Positions 1-4,561 of a stretch of 5,867 nucleotides of DNA are shown here, one piece after another (the stretch's first letter is position 1; each line of letters begins with the position of its first letter). Source of the stretch: Gammaproteobacteria bacterium (GTDB taxonomy: Bacteria > Gemmatimonadota > Gemmatimonadetes > Longimicrobiales > Gaopeijiaceae); contig JAHEKL010000181.1 of NCBI GenBank assembly GCA_024638345.1, forward strand, positions 1 to 5,867, given 5' to 3'. The translations under genes were made by a program, and so were the position numbers. The notes beneath the pieces were generated by a model, which saw only the letters and a list, made by a program, of their open reading frames with translations, made no database searches and was not told the origin of the DNA.

Positions 1-1
1 A

Positions 2-607
2 ATTCACGTGAGCTATCCTGGAATCGACCACGCCGTCTTCACACCAGCGCCGGTCCGCGCGCAGGAGCCCACGGTCGTTTACGTTGGTAGGTTGCGGCGA
101 TACAAGGGAATCGACCTCGTTATTCAGGCCGTCGCATTGCTCGCAGCCAAGGGCAAGGGGGTAAGACTGCTGATCGTAGGGCAAGGTGACGACGCGGCGC
201 GTCTCGAAAGGGTTGCAGAGAAGCTGGGACTCGGAAACAGCGTGAGTTTTCGCGGATTCGTCCCGGAACAAGAGAAGGTTGAGATCCTTCGTTCGGCCTG
301 GGTCAACGTGTACCCGTCGCCGAAGGAAGGCTGGGGTATCACGAATGTCGAGGCCGCGGCCTGCGGTACTCCATCGGTGGCCAGCGACTCGCCGGGTCTC
401 CGGGAATCGGTCCTCGACGGGCAAACGGGTTTCCTGGTCGAGCATGAGAATGTAGACGCCTGGGCCCGGGCCCTTGAAAGGTTGCTCGAGGATCCCGGCC
501 TTCGGGAGCGGATGGGGGCGAAGGCTCTCGAGCACTCAGGCCGATTCACCTGGGAGGCGACTACGGAGGAGCTAGAGGGTATCTTGCAGATGTCTGCTTC
601 AGGTTAG
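2..607 (+). CDS. Glycosyltransferase, GT4-like (GT-B fold), C-terminal part
   Basis: This is the C-terminal half of a retaining GT-B glycosyltransferase that transfers a sugar from a nucleotide-sugar donor, typically to a cell-surface glycan or lipid. The reading frame is open to the left edge, so the gene begins outside the window; the GTG at 8 is an internal Val in the linker segment VSYPGIDHAVFTP, not a start. Counting from that Val, the donor-binding Rossmann domain opens with VVYVGRLRRYKGID (Lys33), followed by LLIVGQG (55-61). The E-x7-E motif is complete in KEGWGITNVEA (Glu107 and Glu115), then ACGTPSVASDSPGLRE and GFLVE, all typical of GT4 proteins. About 200 residues are present of a usual 350-400; the acceptor domain is missing because of the window edge. 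It ends 11 bases before hpf, so read-through transcription is likely, but a functional link to the PTS genes is not evident. Donor and acceptor cannot be deduced. Confidence 0.9.
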   Translation: MHVSYPGIDHAVFTPAPVRAQEPTVVYVGRLRRYKGIDLVIQAVALLAAKGKGVRLLIVGQGDDAARLERVAEKLGLGNSVSFRGFVPEQEKVEILRSAWVNVYPSPKEGWGITNVEAAACGTPSVASDSPGLRESVLDGQTGFLVEHENVDAWARALERLLEDPGLRERMGAKALEHSGRFTWEATTEELEGILQMSASG

Positions 608-614
608 AGGAGGG
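607..614 (+). promoter_or_regulatory. Ribosome binding site of hpf
   Basis: GAGGAGGG lies four bases upstream of the ATG at 619 and begins on the last base of the glycosyltransferase stop codon. It is one of the strongest Shine-Dalgarno matches in the window and fixes the hpf start. The 11-base gap between the two genes leaves no room for a terminator or a full promoter, so any promoter for hpf must lie inside the glycosyltransferase gene or further upstream. Confidence 0.7.
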
Positions 615-618
615 TTCG

Positions 619-957
619 ATGCAGTTCATCATCTCTGGAAGGCACGTGGAACTGGCCGAGGGTCTGAGAGAGCACCTGGAAGAACGTTTCGATCGGCTCG
701 GTCGATTCGACGAGAACGTCTCGCGCATCGAAGTGACATTGTCGGAGGAAAAAAAGCGCTGTCTCATCGAGGCCAAGGTCACGACTCGACGGGGACCCGG
801 GATTCACGCCGGAGTGCAGGAAGCGGACTTTCGCACCGCGATCGATCGTCTGTACGAGAAACTCTCGAGGCAGCTCAAGACCCGCCGGGAGAAGTTGAGA
901 GATCGCAAAGTCCCGCCGCAGTTTCCGCCAGTGGCCACGGAGACGGAAGAGTTGTGA
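619..957 (+). CDS. hpf: Ribosome hibernation promoting factor, short form
   Basis: This 112-residue protein belongs to the HPF/YfiA (RaiA) family. These bind the decoding region of the 30S subunit in the cytoplasm and put ribosomes into an inactive, protected state in slow growth. The family pattern is visible throughout: MQFIISGRHVELAEGLREHL at the N-terminus, a central strand pair (IEVTLSEEKKRCLIEAKVT) and the basic C-terminal helix EADFRTAIDRLYEKLSRQLK (about 74-93). The core is followed only by a Lys/Arg-rich stretch and a Pro/Glu tail. The dimerising C-terminal domain of long HPF (about 180-200 residues in total) is absent. ATG 619 is backed by a strong ribosome binding site. Its TGA at 955-957 overlaps a possible GTG start of hprK. 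Genes of this type commonly neighbour PTS-related genes, as in the E. coli rpoN-hpf-ptsN locus. Family assignment is firm. Confidence 0.93.
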   Translation: MQFIISGRHVELAEGLREHLEERFDRLGRFDENVSRIEVTLSEEKKRCLIEAKVTTRRGPGIHAGVQEADFRTAIDRLYEKLSRQLKTRREKLRDRKVPPQFPPVATETEEL

Positions 958-959
958 AT

Positions 960-1913
960 ATGCTGCATATCGCTGATTTGCTTGAGCAGCGACAGGAGAG
1001 CCTTCACCTCACGCTGGTCGCGGGAAAGTCGGGACTTACGCGCGAGATCACGAGTTCGGACATATCCAGTCCCGGTCTCATCCTCGCCGGATTCACGGAC
1101 CGGTTTCCGAGCCGCCGAATGCAGGTCCTGGGTGAGACCGAGGTGATGTACATCCGATCGATGGAAGCCGAGCACAGGCGCAGCGTACTCGACGAGTTTC
1201 TGGCGGGGGACGTTCCGGTGGTCTTCGTGACCAAGGGGCTGGAACCGCCTGCCGAGCTCCTGGCGATCGCAGAAGAGAGGGCTATCCCGGTCCTGCAGTC
1301 CACGTTGAAGACCGGCGAATTCTATCGCCGCATCAAGCCTTTTCTCGAGGAAGAGTTCGCCCCGGCAACCGCAATCCATGGATCTCTCGCCGACGTGTAT
1401 GGCGTGGGTCTCCTCTTCGTCGGAGCCAGCGGAATCGGAAAGAGCGAGTGCGTTCTTGACCTTGTGGAGAGGGGGCACCGTCTGGTCGCAGACGATGTCG
1501 TGCTGGTCAGGCGAAGGGGCTTCGACGTGCTCATCGGTCAGGCGCACGAGCACCAGCAGCATCACATGGAGATCCGGGGGATCGGCATCATCGATGTGAG
1601 GGCGCTCTTCGGAGTGCGCGCGGTACGGCAGCAGAAACGAATCGAGGTGATCGTTCAGCTTGAGCACTGGCGCGAGGCTGCCAACTATGATCGCACGGGC
1701 CTCGATCGCGATACCACCCAGATCCTGGGAACGACGATTCCACGGCTGGTCATTCCGCTCAATCCGGGTAAGAACATAACCGTGATCAGCGAGGTGGTCG
1801 CCATGGACCACCTGCTTCGGTACGCCGGTGTCGACAGCGCGCATCTTTTCGAACAGAACCTGCGTCTCCTGATGCGCCCCGTCAGAGACTACCTCGAGGA
1901 GGATTATGAGTGA
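960..1913 (+). CDS. hprK: HPr kinase/phosphorylase
   Basis: HprK phosphorylates HPr on a serine using ATP or pyrophosphate and also reverses the reaction by phosphorolysis, acting as carbon and energy sensor of the PTS. Numbered from ATG 960 (317 residues), the N-terminal regulatory domain spans about 1-130. The catalytic domain holds His140 (IHG), the P-loop GASGIGKSE (155-163), the Asp pair in HRLVADD (178-179), the HprK signature MEIRGIGIIDV (203-213), Arg245 in NYDRTG, and the C-terminal loop IPLNPGKN. From memory, these positions match Lactobacillus casei HprK almost exactly, so no domain is missing. Two starts are possible: GTG 954, overlapping the hpf stop, or ATG 960. GGAAGAG at 945-951 sits eight bases before ATG and only two before GTG, so I chose ATG. 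The end overlaps the EIIA start by eight bases. The loop reads NPGKN where Arg-rich versions (PGRN) are usual. Confidence 0.95.
   Translation: MLHIADLLEQRQESLHLTLVAGKSGLTREITSSDISSPGLILAGFTDRFPSRRMQVLGETEVMYIRSMEAEHRRSVLDEFLAGDVPVVFVTKGLEPPAELLAIAEERAIPVLQSTLKTGEFYRRIKPFLEEEFAPATAIHGSLADVYGVGLLFVGASGIGKSECVLDLVERGHRLVADDVVLVRRRGFDVLIGQAHEHQQHHMEIRGIGIIDVRALFGVRAVRQQKRIEVIVQLEHWREAANYDRTGLDRDTTQILGTTIPRLVIPLNPGKNITVISEVVAMDHLLRYAGVDSAHLFEQNLRLLMRPVRDYLEEDYE
1896..1902 (+). promoter_or_regulatory. Ribosome binding site of EIIA, inside hprK
   Basis: GAGGAGG is encoded within the last codons of hprK and lies three bases before the EIIA ATG at 1906. The match to the 16S tail is near perfect but the spacing is short. 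Together with the eight-base gene overlap this suggests that EIIA is translated by ribosomes finishing hprK as well as by new initiation. Confidence 0.55.
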
Positions 1914-2295
1914 GGTCCAGGGTGTCGTGGTCGCTCACGGCAACCTGGCCCGCTGCCTGGTGGAGACGACCGAGTCCATCTCGGGTGTACAGGGCGCGCT
2001 GCTTCCGATCAGCAACGAGGGATGCTCCCCTGACATACTGGCGAGCCGTATAAGAGAGGTTGTGGGTCTGCGGCGCACGCTGGTGTTCGTCGATCTGGCC
2101 AGCGGAAGCTGCGCCCACGCCGCCCGCATTGTGTCGGCAGAGGGAGCGGGAGCGCCCGTCGTGTCCGGCGTCAGTCTTCCCATGCTCCTGGACTTCGTGT
2201 TTCATCTCGATCTGGATGCCGCCGAACTCGCGCGACGGGCGGTCGAAAAGGGCCACGCCGGTGCCGCGGCCTACTTCCCGGATGCGTCTTCGTGA
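1906..2295 (+). CDS. PTS EIIA component, mannose/sorbose family
   Basis: This 129-residue protein matches the stand-alone EIIA domain of Man-family PTS permeases, a soluble protein that receives phosphate from HPr and gives it to EIIB. The phosphorylated histidine is His11 in VVVAHGNLA, corresponding to the conserved THG near the N-terminus of this family. The second active-site loop, usually DLFGGSP, reads DLASGSC (63-69). The third conserved segment, usually GVNLPMLL, reads GVSLPMLL (88-95). ATG 1906 lies inside the end of hprK, three bases after GAGGAGG (1896-1902), a rather short spacing; no better start precedes His11. It overlaps EIIB by four bases. The altered loop residues raise the possibility of a regulatory role, but the complete EIIB, EIIC and EIID genes that follow favour a place in sugar transport. 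Confidence 0.88.
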   Translation: MSEVQGVVVAHGNLARCLVETTESISGVQGALLPISNEGCSPDILASRIREVVGLRRTLVFVDLASGSCAHAARIVSAEGAGAPVVSGVSLPMLLDFVFHLDLDAAELARRAVEKGHAGAAAYFPDASS

Positions 2296-2780
2296 CCCTC
2301 GTACTGTTCCGAATTGACGAGCGACTCCTCCACGGCCAGGTGATCGTGGGATGGGGCATGCGACTCGGCATCGACTACTACGTCGTCGTGGACGACGAAC
2401 TGGCGACCAGCGAGTGGGAGCAGGACATCTACAGTGCCGGACTTGCCGAGAAGACCCCGGCGTTCTTCGTCTCGGCGGTGGAGGCGGTGGAGCGGTTCCG
2501 GGAGTTGGATTCCCGGAAAGGGCGCGGTGCGCTCTTGACTCGTGGCACGGCGGTGATGAAGCGACTCGCGGATGCCGGCGTGTTGGTGGATCGGAGGGTC
2601 AACCTGGGCGGCCTGCACGCGACAGAGGGTCGTCGGAGGGTGCTCACGTACGTGCACCTGAACCCTGGGGAGGAAGAAGATCTCAAGGCTATACACGGAG
2701 CGTCGGCCGGAGTGACTGCGCGGGATCTCCCGGCTGGCCGGGAGCTCTTCATCGAGGATTTGGTCGATGTCGTGGAGTGA
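2292..2780 (+). CDS. PTS EIIB component, mannose/sorbose family
   Basis: EIIB takes phosphate from EIIA on a histidine and transfers it to the incoming sugar bound by EIIC/EIID; it is cytoplasmic and docks at the membrane. The hallmark is at the N-terminus: FRIDERLLHGQVIVGW, with phospho-acceptor His14. A second family segment, VNLGGLHA (103-110), is followed by the usual strand and Glu-rich helix (YVHLNPGEEEDL) and a C-terminal region resembling the family ending. At 162 residues it has normal length. The start is GTG 2292, which overlaps the EIIA stop in the sequence GTGA; no ribosome binding site better than a weak CGGA is seen upstream, so translation probably depends on coupling to EIIA. 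The 3' end overlaps EIIC by 14 bases. A short in-frame repeat encodes AVEAVE at residues 62-67. The family is clear; the sugar is not. Confidence 0.92.
   Translation: MTLVLFRIDERLLHGQVIVGWGMRLGIDYYVVVDDELATSEWEQDIYSAGLAEKTPAFFVSAVEAVERFRELDSRKGRGALLTRGTAVMKRLADAGVLVDRRVNLGGLHATEGRRRVLTYVHLNPGEEEDLKAIHGASAGVTARDLPAGRELFIEDLVDVVE
2474..2491 (+). repeat. Perfect 9-base tandem repeat in EIIB
   Basis: GGCGGTGGA occurs twice in immediate succession within the EIIB gene. Nine bases preserve the frame, and the two copies together give the peptide AVEAVE in a predicted helix between the catalytic histidine and the NLGG segment. It may be a small slippage duplication or simply chance in GC-rich coding sequence. 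Confidence 0.6.
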
Positions 2781-3471
2781 GATCTACCTGGGGCCGGGAA
2801 CGTGGATTATCGCCGTACTTGCCGGTGGTGCTCTCGGCGTGGACTCGGTGTCATGGCCGCAGGTGATGATCTCACGGCCCATCGTCTCGGCGACGATCGG
2901 CGGGTGGCTTCTGGGCAACCCCATGGCGGGGATGCTGGTTGGGGCCGTACTGGAGGTATACGCGCTGCGCCATCCCCCGTTCGGAGCCGCGAAGTACCCG
3001 GATACCGGGCCAGCGGGTCTCGTCGCGGGGGCTTCGTATGCCGCTTCGGGTGGTATGGCTATCGGGGCCCTTCTGGTCGCGGTCGTCATAGGTTGGGGAC
3101 TGGGCTGGATCGGAACCGTGACCGTTCAGGTCCGCAGGAGAGTCAACGAGCGGATCATGAGTCCGGCTGGAGCCCTCGCCGGTAATCCCGAACTGCTCGA
3201 AGAGCGGCACCGCATGGCCATTTGGCTCGATGTGTTGCGCGGCGGCATTCTCGTGGGGGCGTTCCTGGTTCCGTCCACGCTGGCCGTGAGTTTGGCGGTG
3301 GGGACCGCTCCCTCGGAGCTTGGACGGTATGCGATCGCCTCGCTTGTCCTGGGCATCGCTGCCTCCGCCGGGGCAGCGGGCAGAGCCTCGGCTTTCGGCG
3401 TGAGAGGTTGGCCGCTGATCCTCGTTGGCGCGGCACTGGGACTTCTCCTGGTATGGGGAGGGCTGGTGTGA
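2767..3471 (+). CDS. PTS EIIC component, mannose/sorbose family
   Basis: EIIC is one of the two integral membrane subunits that form the sugar channel of a Man-family PTS. The 234-residue product is strongly hydrophobic, with roughly six or seven membrane segments (clear ones near 12-25, 40-66, 96-118, 158-178, 188-204 and 215-233). The family pattern is retained in the first half: SRPIVSATIGGWLLGNPMAG (36-55), then GAVLEVYALRHPPFGAAKYPD (59-79), equivalent to the usual Gly-rich helix followed by a loop carrying a conserved Pro-Asp. A hydrophilic, charged loop at about 121-150 follows. ATG 2767 lies eight bases after GAGGA (2754-2758) and 14 bases inside EIIB. Length is slightly below the usual 250-270. 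It ends in the TGA that overlaps the GTG of EIID. Its sequence is divergent enough that the sugar cannot be inferred. Confidence 0.88.
   Translation: MSWSEIYLGPGTWIIAVLAGGALGVDSVSWPQVMISRPIVSATIGGWLLGNPMAGMLVGAVLEVYALRHPPFGAAKYPDTGPAGLVAGASYAASGGMAIGALLVAVVIGWGLGWIGTVTVQVRRRVNERIMSPAGALAGNPELLEERHRMAIWLDVLRGGILVGAFLVPSTLAVSLAVGTAPSELGRYAIASLVLGIAASAGAAGRASAFGVRGWPLILVGAALGLLLVWGGLV
3455..3462 (+). promoter_or_regulatory. Ribosome binding site fixing the EIID start
   Basis: GGGGAGGG, encoded in the last codons of EIIC, stands five bases before the GTG at 3468. It is the best evidence that EIID begins at this GTG and not at the far-upstream ATG (3222) of the same frame, which would overlap EIIC by 250 bases. 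Confidence 0.7.
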
Positions 3472-4223
3472 GACCACTCCGCTCAGACCATCTCGCGGCC
3501 TGGTCACGAACGTTCGCCGTGCAGGGGTCCTGGAACTATTCGACCCTCGTCGGCACCGGGATCGCTTATGCCATGCTGCCTCTTCTGCGGCGAATCTACG
3601 CTGGAGACCCGGTCAGGCTTCGAGATTCGGTGGAGCGGAGTCTGCGCCCGTTCAACGGCCATCCATACCTGTGTGCGATGGCCGTGGCGGCTCTGGGACG
3701 GTTGGAGCAAGATGAAGTGGACCCGGAAACCATCGAGAGGTTCAGAGCGGCCTTGCGGGGTCCCCTCGGATCGGTCGGAGATCGTGCCGTCTGGGGACAG
3801 TGGAGGCCGATATGCGTGCTGCTGAGCGTGCTGCTGTTCCTGCTCGGTGCGTCGCCCGGCTGGTGCGTCGGCGTCTTTCTGGTTCTCTACAACGTCGGGC
3901 ACATCGGTGTTCGGATCTGGGCGTATGTAACTGGCTGGCAAGCCGGCCTGGAGGTTGGCCGCCTCCTCAAGGGCGCCTGGCTCGAGAGCTGGGCGGAGCG
4001 ACTGTGGCCAGCGAACATCCTGCTCACTGGCGGAGTTGCCCTGGTTCTTGCGGACCTCGTCGTGAGCAACTCGACCGTCGCGTTGGAGCCGGCTGCCCTT
4101 CTCGGAATGGGGGCGGTCTTGACCTTGATCGCCTTCCGGTTTCCGAGGCAGGGGGGACGTGTGGCTGCGGTACTCCTGGTGCTTGCCCCGGTGTTATGGC
4201 TCCTCGGTGGACTGGTAGGTTGA
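3468..4223 (+). CDS. PTS EIID component, mannose/sorbose family
   Basis: EIID is the second membrane subunit, found only in Man-family PTS permeases, and pairs with EIIC. The product has 251 residues when started at GTG 3468, which overlaps the EIIC stop (GTGA) and follows a strong ribosome binding site. Family landmarks are all in order: the N-terminal WSRTFAVQGSWNYSTLVGTG (12-31), then PLLRRIY, the segment SLRPFNGHPYL (58-68, usual form RHLEFFNTHPY), and GPLGSVGDRAVWGQWRPI (98-115, usual form GPLAGIGDS then WGTLRP). Hydrophobic helices follow near 116-128, 131-147, 184-200, 208-224 and 232-250. It is shorter than the common 270-300 residues, and the FFNT motif reads PFNG, so this is a divergent member. 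It ends four bases before ptsH. Family identity rests on several co-linear motifs. Confidence 0.88.
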   Translation: MRPLRSDHLAAWSRTFAVQGSWNYSTLVGTGIAYAMLPLLRRIYAGDPVRLRDSVERSLRPFNGHPYLCAMAVAALGRLEQDEVDPETIERFRAALRGPLGSVGDRAVWGQWRPICVLLSVLLFLLGASPGWCVGVFLVLYNVGHIGVRIWAYVTGWQAGLEVGRLLKGAWLESWAERLWPANILLTGGVALVLADLVVSNSTVALEPAALLGMGAVLTLIAFRFPRQGGRVAAVLLVLAPVLWLLGGLVG

Positions 4224-4227
4224 GCCG

Positions 4228-4560
4228 ATGACCGCGGTGAATCGACCAGGGGTGGACGGCCACGGGCACCAGGCAGAGCGGGTTGTCGTCATCCTGAACC
4301 GCTACGGTCTCCACGCCAGGCCGGCCGCAGAGTTCGTGAAGCTGTCGTCCCGTTTCGCGTCAAAGGTCACCGTAGAAAAGGATGGACTGGAGGTTAACGG
4401 CAAGAGCATGATGGGAGTGATGATGTTGGCAGCGGAATGCGGTTCTGAATTGACCATTCGTACTACTGGCGAGGATGCAGATGAGGCCCTGGAGGCCCTG
4501 TCGACACTGGTGAGCAGCCGCTTCGGGGAGACCGACGCAGACTACGAAATCGGGAATTGA
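4228..4560 (+). CDS. ptsH: Phosphocarrier protein HPr
   Basis: HPr is the small cytoplasmic carrier that receives phosphate from enzyme I and passes it to EIIA. The active-site motif is NRYGLHARPAAEFV with His29, and the regulatory serine is Ser60 in VNGKSMMGVMMLAAECG. The spacing of 31 residues between them equals that of His15 and Ser46 in classical HPr, and the Ser region fits recognition by the HprK encoded nearby. The protein has 110 residues against a usual 85-90: about 14 extra at the N-terminus, including GVDGHGHQAE, and a few at the C-terminus (ETDADYEIGN). ATG 4228 has only a poor GGTAGG upstream (4214-4219). In-frame GTG codons at 4237 and 4252 would shorten the extension, but neither has a better ribosome binding site. 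It starts four bases after EIID and ends one base before ptsI. Confidence 0.94.
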   Translation: MTAVNRPGVDGHGHQAERVVVILNRYGLHARPAAEFVKLSSRFASKVTVEKDGLEVNGKSMMGVMMLAAECGSELTIRTTGEDADEALEALSTLVSSRFGETDADYEIGN

Positions 4561-4561
4561 C

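Noticed and set aside
8..10. GTG as the start of the glycosyltransferase
   Set aside because: The frame is open further upstream, and the codon lies in the middle of a conserved inter-domain segment of GT4 enzymes, so the protein would lack its acceptor domain.
804..1844. Long minus-strand open frame of 346 codons opposite hpf and hprK
   Set aside because: It lies antisense to a fully motif-supported hprK, shows no recognisable domain and has a composition (many Arg, His, Asp) typical of reverse-frame shadows in GC-rich coding DNA.
2351..2866. Plus-strand frame of 171 codons over EIIB and EIIC
   Set aside because: It is out of frame with two genes that carry clear family motifs, and its translation is Gly/Arg-rich without a domain.
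3222..3467. Upstream extension of the EIID frame to an ATG at 3222
   Set aside because: It would overlap EIIC by 250 bases, its translation resembles no EIID N-terminus, and GTG 3468 has a strong ribosome binding site just before the conserved WSRTF...SWNY motif.
2872..3507. Minus-strand frame of 211 codons opposite EIIC
   Set aside because: It is antisense to a membrane protein gene, the product is low-complexity and polar, and there is no ribosome binding site or homology signal.
4200..4262. Possible promoter or terminator between EIID and ptsH
   Set aside because: The gap is four bases, and I found no stable hairpin followed by a T run and no convincing -35/-10 pair.
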